Origin: Parus major
Lineage: Eukaryota; Chordata; Aves; Passeriformes; Paridae
DNA: 64,000 nucleotides
Assembly: GCF_001522545.3 (NCBI RefSeq)
Contig: NC_031768.1
Location: forward strand, 87,294,431 to 87,358,430
Direction of reading: 5' to 3'
Part shown: positions 34,570 to 46,200 of the stretch, one piece after another
Layout: every line of letters starts with the position of its first letter
Numbering within the stretch: the first letter of the stretch is position 1
The notes under the pieces: generated by a model
Told to the model about the DNA's origin: nothing
The model's input: the letters and a program-made list of their open reading frames with translations, nothing else
Databases searched by the model: none
Program-made: the position numbers and the translations under genes

Positions 34570-35597
34570 CAGTGGTGGCTGTTCCTTGGCTGTCTGCCAG
34601 CATGCACCCAGCTGCTCTCTCATCATCCTCCTCAGCAAGGCAGAGGGAGAAGATGTGAAAAACCTTCTCAGGTCAAGATAAGGACAAGGAGATCTCTCCT
34701 CAGCTACTGTCACAGGCAAAACTGACTTAACTTGGGGAAAGTTTGATTTGATAATTTGATTTATGGAAAATTAAAAACAAATAAATTGATTAAATAGTGA
34801 TAAATTTAGAAAAACCACAAAATCTTTAAAATGCTTTTCCCACCTCTTTTCTCCCCAGGCTGAACTTCATAACTGACTCTTTTCCCACTCCTTTCTCCCC
34901 CAAAGTGTCACAGAGGACAGATCATGGGAGTTGTGGTCAGTTCATAGCACTTCATCTCTGCTGCTTCTTCCTGCTTATGCTGTTCCTCTGCTCCACTGTG
35001 GGGCCCTTCAAGAAATGCTCTGACGTGGGTTCCTCCCTTGGACTGCAGCTCTCCATGTTCATCTTGACATTAGAAAGACATTTTCTACAGTGAAAAAAAA
35101 TCAGCCACCAGAACAACCACCCCAGGCGTGTGGCAGAGTTGCCATTGCTGGAGGCTCTCAAGGTGTGGTTGGGCAGGGTGCTAGACAACCTCATCTAGGA
35201 ATCCAGTGTGGGTGCTCCATAGGCCACAGCTCCTGCTAGAAAACCTGCTCCAGTGCAGGCTCTCCATGGGCTGCAGGGAAATCTCAGCTCTGGCACCTGG
35301 AGCACCTCTTGCCTCTCCTTCTCCCCTGATCTTGGTGTCTGCAGGGCTTCTTTCTCCCTTGTGTTGTCCTCCCTGTCTCCCATAGCTGCTGTGCACAGCT
35401 TTTTACCCTTTGTTAAACACACTGTGACAAAGGTGCCACCAGCATCACTGATGAGCTCAGCCTTGGTCTGCAGTGGGTCTGCTTTGGGGCTGGCTGGAGG
35501 TGGCTGTGACTGCCATGGGGCCAGCTCCTTCTCCCATCTCACAGAAGCCGCTGATGCAGCCCCTCCAGTACCAAAACCTTCTCCTGTAAACCCAGGG
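34570..35597 (-). mobile_element. Solo LTR of an endogenous retrovirus, with nested CR1
   Basis: Reads on minus as a long LTR of a type common in songbirds. Its start resembles that of the copy at 39559 (tgggtttacaggagaagg... against a tggcaaggtct... start). It then has repeated 'gctggagcag/cagcccatgg' blocks, a 'tgaactgaccacaac' block, an A/T-rich stretch with AATAAA-like signals, and 'gatccttatc'-like R/U5. It is interrupted at about 35068-35199 by sense CR1 sequence. No gag, pol or env is attached. The family name is not assigned. Confidence 0.75.
35068..35199 (+). repeat. CR1 fragment nested in an LTR
   Basis: Short CR1 3' piece ('attagaaagacattttctac', 'ggctctcaaggtgtggttgg', 'gacaacctcatctagg') lying inside antisense LTR sequence that resumes on both sides. 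CR1 therefore inserted after the LTR, or the two were recombined. Confidence 0.6.
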
Positions 35598-38224
35598 TAA
35601 GGTTACTCTTCAGTCAGTAACCTGTGCCAGCCTGCACCACTACTGAATCTCAGCTGTTTCCCTTCTCTGTAGGGTGGAGGAGGGGGCTTTTGTGGTTTCC
35701 CACCCACATTTGGTGTCTCTCTCTCTCTGAATCCCAGCCTCAGCCAAGGTGGCGGAAACCCACCGAGCCCCAGACACGGCTGAGATTTCATCTCCGTGCC
35801 ACCCACTCTCCTCCTTTTGGCAGTGACTTGCCCCTTTGTCTGGAGGATGGGGGTGTGAGATGCAACCAGGCAGTGGGGGGAGCGGGGACAGCCAGCCACA
35901 GCAGCGAGGTTCACAATGTGCCAGCAGTTGTGACAGGAACGGCCATGATCCAGCCTCCAGCGCAAGGTCTTCTGCATTGATTGTGACTTTGGAGAAAGAT
36001 GATGTTCTGTTTCAGAGAGGAAGCCACCTGCATGAGACAGGAACTTCCCAGTGTGGGACACAAACAATGGGATGGGACGGGACAGGATGGGCACTCTGCC
36101 AGTGTCCAGAACTTGGGAAAACCCTTTTCTGAGGCACAGCTCTCCTGCAAGGACCTGATATATCACATCAGCACCTTCAAAACTCCCTCACGTGTGTCAA
36201 ATAGAAATGTCCTTTCTGGTCCCCAGCTGCCAGAGAGAGGATGTCCTGGGGAAAAAAAAGAGTTAAGAAAACTCAGGTTGGGATTGTAAGGCCGTGGCAC
36301 CTCAGTGCTTGGGGATCTGAGGTGCTGAGCTGATGCTTCAGTTTCTACAGATTCTGGCTTGCATTTTGTCTCCCCAGCATGCTGTAATGCAGAAACATTG
36401 GCTTGTTTTTAAACAGTTGGTTTATGTCACTGCAAATATCTACCAGAAATAGCATTCCCTGAAGGGATAAAGCTTGCAAAATGCACTTGAACTTGCTGTA
36501 GAGTTGCAAGGAGAAGCAGGGCTGTGGGTCTGAGGTGACAAAGCTGCAGGCTTGTCACGTTTTGAGAATGCCTTTTCTGGATCCACTGTCACCCTAGGGT
36601 GGGGATTCACCTCTTGGAGCTACTGCAGTTGTGTGGTGAACAGGTGCCTCTGGGACCAAGGGTCACAGCGTGCAGTGACGTGTTTGTATCACTTTCATCC
36701 AAGCATCTCAAAGCACTTTGCAAGCATTAATTAAACATCAGAATCCAGAAGGGATGAATAATATTAGCCAGTCAGTCTCTCTTCTGAATGTAATATTCCT
36801 CATAAATATTTAACTGTTTTTTAAGTTCTTTGCAAGTCTGGTTCTCACCTCTCTGGGACAGTTGCTGTACTGCACCTCTGGGGAAAGGGGGCTCATCCAG
36901 CATCAGACACTGACCCCGTGGCACAGGGGGCACTACACATAGCTCTCCCCCCACAAATCAGTGGCTGTCAGGTTTCCCTGCTTTATCCCCTGCAGAGACA
37001 CTCTGTGCTGTCTCTCTTTGCTCTAATCCCATCACCAGCAATATTTTTTTGCAAGCTCGGGTTGGAGAGAAGCAGATCCTCTCAGCGGAGAGAAGAAGCT
37101 TCCAGGCTGTGCTGGGTGATGGTCACAGTCTGCAGAGATGTGAGTGTCTCCAAGGAAGTGAGAGATAAAGGGAGAAGAGAGCCTCAGGAGTCAGATGTTG
37201 AGAGGGACCTTTTAACCAGCTTCACTGGAAAGCCAGGATGCCTCCAGAGAGCATCTCCTGAAAAACCAAGTTCCCTGTGCATCAGTGGGGGCTATGAGTG
37301 TGCCTCTGTAGTCTGATAGGTAAAAGATACCCAGGCATGTTGGCAAATTAGTGATTGCCCAGTGGTGTTGGAGAGAAGGAAGGACAAGTGTTTGACGCAG
37401 CACAACAAACAGATCTTCAGGCACCTGACTATCAGAGGCTTCAAAGGCCAGGAGTGTTCTCTTTGCAACAGAATAGCTGACACCTAGTGAGCCTCTCCAG
37501 GGGCTTTTCTGGTGCTAGCTGTGGGAGCTAGAAACAGCAAGCTGGGCTGCTGAGGGGGCTCAGTGATTCACCCCAGCTGTGTTCCTCAGAAAGGGAGGAA
37601 AGTGGGGAGAGATGCCTCTCTGCAGGCACTTGGGAGCTGGAATTGGGGAGAAGGGGCTCTCTAAGCAGATACCATAAAGGTTCACTTGCTGATCACAGTG
37701 GAAAATGAGGAACCCTCCAGAGAGGTTATTCATGAGCAGGGGGTTCTCTGAATTTAGTCAGGAGGGGTGGAGCCTGATGGAGCAAGACTAGCCAGGTGTG
37801 CTGGGAAATCAGGGACTGCTTGGAGGGCACTGGACAGAGGAATAAAGAACCACTGCCTGCAGAAGTGTGTCACCAAAAGTGGCAGAGGCTAAAGCAAGCC
37901 TAGCCAAAACCATTCCCACGTTAAGGATACGTGAGAAATGCAACAGGCAGGAGGGGGGTGGCTGGGGGAGTTTTTAGGGACCTATATGGGATGCATAGTG
38001 CTTATGATCTCGCTATGACTGGCCTTGGCAAAAGCAAGGGGAGAGGCTGGTGACAGTAACTGTTTTGACGTGCAGCTGGAGGTGTTTGATCAGCAGGGAA
38101 TCCCGGCTCACAGTGCACTAGATGGCGGCATTGGCTCAGGACAGGGAGCTGGGAGGGACCGCAGCCGCCGGCCCCGCCGGGTGTCCCGGCACAGCTCCGG
38201 AGTGAGGCTGCATGGAAACACAGA

Positions 38225-38425
38225 CAGCTCTGTGCTGGAAGGACCTCGAAACATCGTCCAGTCCAACATCCTGCCATGGGCAGGAACACCTTCCGATAGA
38301 CCAGGATCCAACCTGGCCTTGAACACTGCCAGGGAAGGGGCATCCACAGCCTGGATCATCCGGGCAACCTGTGCCAGTGCCTCATCACCCTTACAGTAAA
38401 GAATTTATTCCTAATATCTAATTTA
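38225..38425 (-). repeat. CR1 LINE 3' end
   Basis: Antisense-reading CR1: 'gctggaaggacctcgaaaca', 'ccatgggcaggaacacctt', 'atccaacctggccttgaaca' and 'cagtaaagaatttattccta'. Confidence 0.8.
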
Positions 38426-39065
38426 GGATTTTGAAGGGCTGGGGAGTGCCTGAGCAGAGGATCCTAACTGAGCTCCTGACAGGCCCCAAAGCTTGTTAGG
38501 GAGTATGTTGGTGTGTCCTCCTCGGTCCAAAACCTGTGTCATTTTACACACGGAAAGGGGGAATGCTGACCTGGTGACAAGAAAGAAGACACACAGTGCT
38601 TGTAAAAGAAGAGGAACATGAGAAACCTCAGTAAGAATGAGAATTTCCAAATCCTTGCAAAATCTGCCCTTGTGTGTGACTTCCTGTGTTTCTGGGCACC
38701 AGGGGTGTCCTCTGTGCTGCCATGAGACCCTCTGAGACCCATCTGTTTGGGTGGGAGTGATGCCCTTTCCAGAGCACACCATGCTTTTGGAGGGAGCCCC
38801 ACTGAACTGGCAGGCCAGCAGGATGGAAACCTAGGAGAGAAACTCTGGAGCAGGATGGCATCCTCAGCCATGAAAAGAGTGTCCCAGATGCTTTGGAACT
38901 TAGTGGGAGGCACAAGATGCACTGCCCACAACAACAGCATTCCTGTAGGGAGCTTGGTTTGATGGTTTTGCCTTTAGAAGGCAAAAGTTAAACCCTAAAT
39001 AAACATACTTTGTGTTTATTCATCAAAGTGTTGAAGAAATAGAGGCAGAATACTAAGTCATGGGA

Positions 39066-39098
39066 TTTTTTTTTTTTTTTTTTTATTTTTTTATTTTT
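39066..39098. repeat. Poly-T tract
   Basis: T homopolymer with three interrupting A bases, about 33 bases. Confidence 0.85.
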
Positions 39099-39558
39099 AG
39101 GATTGGTGCTGATATTATTCCCATAAATTTGACAAGCAAATATAAAATTCAGTGTGCCTTAGTAGCCTACATAATTTGAGATCTGATTTTAACATTTTAC
39201 TGTTTTTAAAAGGCTGTGCAGAATGCACAAAGACCACAATAGATGTATTTTTCTTGTTGCTCTTTTGTCAGATTAGGGTTTGCCATTTGCTAGCATTTAG
39301 CCCCTCACTGTAAATCCCTCAGAAGTCTGGGTTGCAGAACATCTGGACCTAGTTATGATTTTTTCTAATGATGCTGATCTTTCTTACCGAAAAAAAAAGA
39401 TTAGTTTGGGATTAAAGATTGTCTTCCTATTCCTTTTGGAGGAATCCTAGGCAAAGGAATTTGCATGCATAACACTTTATTTGCATTCCTTAAGCCCTTG
39501 TCTCTGCTAAAAGGGAATTCACTGGATTTCCTGTGGTTTTTCTAAGTTTTCATCCACT

Positions 39559-40601
39559 GTGCAATGAGTTTTCATGGCAAGGTCTAGATAGCTGGGGAGC
39601 TACAGAGTTGGTTTCTGTGAGAATCTGCCGGAAGGTTCCCCCATGTCTGATAGAGCCAATGCCAGCTGGCTCCAAGACACCGATGGCCAAGCCTGAGCCA
39701 TCAGTGATGGTGGTAGAGCCTCTGGAATAACATGGTTAAGTGGGATGAAAAACACATGAACAGCTGCAGCCAGAGAAAGGAGTGAGGATATGTGGTAGAA
39801 CAGCCCTGCAGACACCAAGGTCAGTGCAGAAGGAAGGGCAGGAGGTGCTCCAGGTGCCAGAGCACAGATTCCCCTGCAGCCCCGTGGTGCAGACCATGGT
39901 GAGGCAGGACACCCTCCTGCAGCCCAAGGAGGTCCATGGGTGAGCAGAGATCCACCTGCAGCCCATGGAGGACCTCAGAGGATGTGGATGCCTGATGGAG
40001 TCTGTGACCTCATGGGAAGCCCACACTGGAGCAGAGTCCTGGCAGGACCTGTGGCCCCATGGAGAGAGAAGCCCACACTGGAGCAGGTGTGCTGGTGGGA
40101 CTGGTGACCCCAGAGGAGACCCATGCTGGAGCAGTCTGTGAAAAACTGCAGCCTATGGGATGGACTCAAATTGGAGAAGTTCATGGAGGGACCCCACGTT
40201 GGAGCAGGGGAGAGTGTGAGGAGTCCTTCCTCTGAGGAGGAAGGAGTGGCAGGGATAATACATGAACTGACTGCAACCCCCATTCTCTGTCTCCCTGTGC
40301 TGCTGTGGGGAAGAAGGCAGAGAAAATTAAGCCTTGGGAGAATGGAGGGTGCGATGGAGGTCTTTTAAGATTTGGGTTTATTTTATCAACATCCTGCTTT
40401 GATTTGATTTGATTGATAATAAATTCAAATAATTTCCCCGTGGTGAGTCTATTTTGATGTGATGATAATTGGTGAGTGATCTCTCCCTGTTCCTATCTGG
40501 ACCAACAAGACCCTTGTTATACTTTCTGTCTCACATCCAGTTAGAGAAAGGAGTAATGGAGTGGCTTTGGTGGTCTGACCTGGCCAGGGTTAAACCACCA
40601 C
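39559..40601 (+). mobile_element. Long solo LTR of an endogenous retrovirus
   Basis: About 1.04 kb bounded by TG near 39559 and CCACCACA at 40601. The middle is a set of degenerate GC-rich repeats (forms of 'cacactggagcag' and 'ctgcagcccatgg'). It then has 'tgaactgactgcaaccccca', 'ttgattgataataaattcaa' (AATAAA) and 'ggtgagtgatctctccctgt'. Same family as the copies at 34570-35597 and 60307-60730. No internal retroviral genes adjoin it. I could not find a clean target-site duplication. Confidence 0.8.
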
Positions 40602-42752
40602 ATTCTGGCATGTTGAAAATATTATCTGAGTTTTGCACCTGTAGATGTATCCTTGTGGAAAAGCGTCAGGTCTCTTTCCTTCATATGTCATTTGCTTTAT
40701 TTCCAGTGTCTACTTACTGACTCCACTTGAAACAGGTTTCCAGATTTGTTTGCTGTATTGTAACAACTCTTGGTCCTTCCACCTCAACTCTACTGACTTG
40801 CCTTGTGCCATCTTGATTTGGAAATACTTTCCTATATATAGGGATAGTTTTTAGGAAGGAAAATCTAAACTGCATAAATACTTCCAGGCTTTTGCTCACT
40901 GTAACTGCACCATGTCAGGCATCTGCCTATCATGACAGGCACAGTGAACAAACTCAGTATTGCTGAACTTCTTTCAGAGGAGCAGACAAAACACTGAAGG
41001 GCTGGATGGAAATAATGCAGAGAAAGGCTCTGTGTCCCCGTGTAAACCAGCACTGCTCCCCTGCTGGGCTGCTGCCTCCTCTTCCAGAGCAAAGGACTCA
41101 AGCCAGTGCTGACCATGCAGAGAGATGGGCCTGTGCAAAATATCAGAGAGAAAGTCCCAAAGCCTGGGATTTGTACCTGAAAGGCAATGAGTCAGGAGGG
41201 GATGGGGAAATAACAAAAAAGGGGATGAGATGAAACATGGTAAAATAATGGCCATCCAAGGTATGATAGATTTGGGAGTCTCTCTTTTCCCAGCCTTTGT
41301 CATGGGAGAAAAGAAAACGGTGAAAATGAAAAGCTTTCAGTTCAAAACTGAGAGAGGAACCATTTTCATGCAGTGAATAAGCAGATCCGAGGACTGATTG
41401 CCAGAGGAAGTCAGAGAGTACAAGGAAACAGGGAGGTTTAAAGACAGACCAAGCACACATCTGAGCAGTGAGAACATCCAGGCTGGTAACAGGCAGTGCT
41501 GAAAGTGTTACCCACAGGAGGAGAGAGCGTCCCATTGTGTGTGAGAAGAGAGAGCAAACCACTGTCAGGCACTGAGAAAATATGATGTGATCCTGATGGA
41601 TATTGGATTGCCCCTCAGCCCCACGGGGGTTAACCAACCTTTTCTCTACCTGCATCTGGCAGAGAGAGGTGATTGAGCTAGACAGATCAGTCCCACCTGA
41701 AAGAAAGAATTGCAGCATTATCATTTGCCTAGGCATATGCTGGTACCACGCTGGACTGTCTTGCTTTATGCTGGTTCTGCTCCAGGGTCTGCCTGAAATT
41801 GCATGGGATGGTTGAAGCAGACAAGTCTATCTCACAGCTCTGCTGCACTTCTCTAGGATTCAGTGGAGAAAGGGGTGTCATTTCCAGTAAAATACATGGA
41901 TAGCTGAGTAGCTAAAGAGCTGTGGAGTCCAGACTCCCAGGAGTGGGCTAGTTGTGACTTTTGGGTGCTGCTGTGCTACCTGCAGCCTAAGGATACCCGA
42001 GTGCATTCAATGCCTGAGTGCCTGAACCTCCTGGGGAGGGAAGGTGAGAGCCACACAGCAAGAAGGTCTGTTCATGTGCCTGCAGAAAATCTGGCCTGGC
42101 TGTGGTGACATTCTCTCAAGAGAATCTTCTATCCTGAACACAGTGCAGCCACAGCCTGGGGAGCAATATGGGAGAAATCACACATATGGCTCTTGTTACT
42201 AATAAGTGTTTCTTCTGGCGTGGCATTCTATGGCTGTTCAAGAGCAGTACCACAGTCCTCCATGGCTGTTCAGAGGAGATGTGAAGAGCATTCTCTGACT
42301 GCATGAAACCTAAACACATTCTTGAGAGGTAGGGCCTGGCAGACTCAGGCTTACATTGCTAAGTACATCCTTAGCAGGAAGAGAGTGACAAAGAGCCATA
42401 ATACCACTTGTAGATCTTTCAGGAAAATGTGAGGACTTAAGGAGTAAATGAATGAATGAACAAGGACGGTCAGATGGGAGAGAAAAAGAAAAGAAGGCTC
42501 TGAAATGCAGCAAAAAGGAGAGACTGAGCCTGTGATTCTTCCTTCTCTACTGGCATTTAATTTCCCCTTCCCCGCTGTGAAAATGTCAGAAACGAACAGG
42601 CAACTTCAGTAAAACAGAACTGAAAGAGAAAGAGAAGGCAGCAAAAGCCTTAGAAATGGCTTCACATAGGCAGAGGTACACCTGGCTCCATCAAATAGGC
42701 ATGATCCTCCACAAGCACACACAGAGGTCAATGGGGTTTTTTGTCACAGGAA

Positions 42753-42758
42753 TTTATT
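42753..42758 (-). terminator. LAG3: Poly(A) signal of LAG3
   Basis: TTTATT on plus reads AATAAA on minus, about 500 bases after the predicted LAG3 stop at 43258. No other perfect signal was seen between stop and this site. Confidence 0.55.
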
Positions 42759-43257
42759 TTAAGTTCTAAAACGACTTTCTAATAAGTTAAAATGCTCAAA
42801 ATGTGCAACAGGGCAGTGAGCAGGGCAGTGCAGGGAGACAGAGAGGAGAAGAGAGTGAGCATGGGGGAAGAAACACTGTCAGACTGCAGGGGAGATGGAT
42901 TCCAGCCATGTCCTGCATCCAAGTGTTCCACCAGAGAAAGCCTTAGAGAGCGGCCATGAAGGAGGGGCAGAGAGTGGGACAGAGATGTGGCACCAAAGCA
43001 GGCAGTAGCTACTGGCTCAAATAGCCCCAGATGCTCCAAAGCATCTCTGCTGCTGGCCACCTGACTGCAGTGGTGAGTTTGCCTTGCCCAGGCTGCAGCT
43101 TCCAGCCCCTCTGCAGGTACAGAGCTCCCAAGGTCCCCTGCAGTGCTCATGCCATCCCTAGACCCTCCTGAGAGGTCTGCATGCTGCCCATCTCTCTCTG
43201 CATGGCACACAGAGTTTCATCCTCCCACGCAGACTGGCCCCGACGCCCCTGCTCCCA

Positions 43258-46200
43258 TCAGCACTCCGTTTGCTGCATCTTCCCTTTCTGGTTTTCCTCC
43301 ATGGGCTTCCAGGGCACATTGACTGCAAACATCCCTTCCAGTGCTGGGAAGGCAGGAGCCCGTGCCTGCAAGGGAAGCAAGAGGCTACATCAGACACGGG
43401 AGAGAGGCTGAACGGCACGAGCCTGGGCTGCTCCCTGCCAACGTGCAATTCCTTCTGGGGAGGGCCGGATCAACACGACCCTCCGTGGTGTCATGGGCAT
43501 AAGGAATAGCAAAGACAGGACATGCCTAAGGGAGAGCAAAGATCTCTGATCTGGGCAATGTCAGGTTTGATGGTATGTCAGATTTTACAACACCTTTTCG
43601 GAGAGAGGTAATAAAAGCATGAAGGCGTGTGCAAAATGAGGTAAGAACAGATTAAAGGCAGAACCACCATCACAAGTGACTTTCTAGAGAGAGAAAAAGA
43701 GGCAGATCTCAGGGTTCCTGATAGCAGTATAGGGTTGCACACAGACAGCACAGCAAGAAGGATGAGATTAGTTAGAGAATAGCATGGTAGGTGTGATCTC
43801 AGCTAAGAGGAAGGGACTGGGGTCTTGCTGACAGGTTTCTGCCAGGCTGAAGGGAAATGAAAAGCACAAGTCTTCAAAGACCAGTCATTATTGGCACAGA
43901 AAGTGTGAAAGTGCTAATGAGTTAGGCAGCTGATAAAGTTGAGGAGCCTCATTTGGAAGAAAGAGGATGAGAATATCATGCAAGACACAGCTATTTTAGG
44001 AGAAGGGAGCATTAACCTGAATGACAGGATCAATGAAATGCAACATTACTGATCAGACATTGATAGGAGCAGGGAGTTGGAACAGGAATTCCTAATGTGT
44101 GGGCTACAGCCCATCGGGTGTGCGTGATACACCGCGGGGAGCATCCAGTTCCCAGCCAGCGCAGGAACAGCAAATGCAATCTCAGAGGATGCCAGCAGAG
44201 AGAGGGAGAGAACCAGGGAAGAGCTGATATCTCTGCCCGAGGCACCTCATCTGCACTCTGACGGAGGACAAGCCCAGCGGGGAGTCTGTGCAGAGAAGGG
44301 TGTGAATCACAGAATCAGAGGGTGGTTGGGGTTGGAAGGAGCTTTGGAGATGATCCAGTCCAACCTTCCTGCTAAAGCAAGGCCATCCAGAGCCGGTGGA
44401 GGAACACCCATGGATAGAGGACCCGTGCTGCCACACGGGAGCCTGGCTTGCTCAGCACAGCAGGGCCATGGGGGCACATGCAAATGCTTTGGGGTGGTGA
44501 ATATCCTGGTGGGATGAGAGCTGTTTAAGCAAACAGCTGGACATCCAGGTGTCCTATTTCCTGCTAGCTGAGGCTTTACAGGTACACTCAAGGGATTCCA
44601 GTCCAAGGTTTTGGGCCAGAAAGGTTGGTTCTGATCACCTTGCCCTGGACTTGCACACTTCAGAGAGACACACGGAAATTGTAGATTTCTGCCTCATATT
44701 ATCCTTTACCATCAGTGCTGATTAAGGATGGATGACAAAGAACCTGTCACGAGCTGCCCTTGCACTACCCACTGTGGTTTTTTAAAAAATTTCCACCTTG
44801 CTTCTTTTGTGATGCTGCCAGCCTTCAGTCTCCAGCCACTGGGACTTGCTAAGACTTTTCATCAATTTTGTCACATCCCTCGTCTTCAGCTCAAGGCAGT
44901 TTCAAGGCTCCCAGCTCTTTCACCAGGGTAAGCTCTTCCAAACTTACCTTGCTCTGATTGCCCAGCCTGTTCCCCACTAGAATTGTTGTCGTGGGCCCTT
45001 TCTGTAAGGCTAAGTAGGAGGCAGCTGCATCACAGCTACCCCCAAAAGGTGCCCCTTGTCTGCAAAAGGAAACCCTGAAGGATGATTTTGCCATGTTATT
45101 AATTTGCAGAGCAATAATATAAGAACTGCAGAGAAACGGTCTGACTTGTTTGCACAGTTTTCTCCAGTGATGTGCTGGGGAAGGATTAGTCCTGGCCTGG
45201 TCTTGGGAATCAAAAAGGCAAGGTACAAGGTAGAGTTTTCAGAGTACAAGATACTGGAACAAGTTGAGCAAATGAAGGGCATTAAGTTGCCAGAGGCTGA
45301 GCACTGAGGTGTGAGGGCTGAGCCAGAAACAACAGCCCCACATCAATATCAGTGTCTGGGCACCAGCAGGCACTGATACAGAGCAGGAGATGGTTATATT
45401 AAAGCATCCAGCTAAGGAATGAGAGAGGGGACATCTACAAAAGCCTGGCAATTAGCCCTCCTCTGCTACTGCATGGCTTGATCTCTGTGGCAATAAACAT
45501 GAAGCTTTTCAAAGCCGGGCTGTGATTGTCCCTTAGGAAGTTTTCTTCCTTCTCTGAGGTGTCTGACCTGTCCCCAGAGGAATGCCATGGTTAGCTAGAC
45601 CTGCCAATGCCCAGGGTACAGCTGTCCCTGTGTGCCCATGACACTGTCAGCAGGTTGCTCCAGCCCCATACCTCCTCTGGCCACTGTGTCCCCAGGACCT
45701 TTCCCTGCTGTCTCTGGAGCAATAAGGTCAAAGAAATAAAGGTCAAATTAGGATGGGTGCACAGGAAAAAATAACATGAATGGGGTGATGGACACCTACC
45801 CTTTTTTGCAGGGCCAGAGCCACAACACAAATGGCAAGCAGGAAGAAGATGGTGAGTGTGAGCCCAAAAGTAATCTGCCCACTTAAGACAGAGGGAGCGC
45901 TGGAGACCTGGGCACCTGTGAGGAGGAACCACAGTTAGGAAGGAAAGGATGGTTGATTTTGTACTGGGGAAAGGGTGGGACTGCACAACAACAGGCAAAA
46001 TAGGAAAGAGTGCAGGGAACTGGAAGGAGCAGCATGAGGAACTGGTGAAAGGTAAGAGAGGATGAGAAGAAGATGCAAGGGGAGAAGGACAGGATGAGGC
46101 TGAGAGAGGGAAGGGCACCAGAGAGCTAAGTAGGGTGAGAAGATGTTGTTTGCAGACCCATGGGGGACAGTACCTGTGATCTGCAAGTCATACTCCACTG

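Larger units (their letters stand above)
27899..42734. other. CD4-LAG3 intergenic region
   Basis: About 14.8 kb with no exon that I recognise. Named content: CR1 copies at 28360-28905, 32500-32930 and 38225-38425, solo LTRs at 34570-35597 and 39559-40601, a tandem duplication at 33596-33820 and a poly-T tract at 39066-39098. A GC-richer block at 31400-31700 has short frames only. T-cell enhancers for CD4 or LAG3 could lie here but cannot be read from one sequence. Confidence 0.5.
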
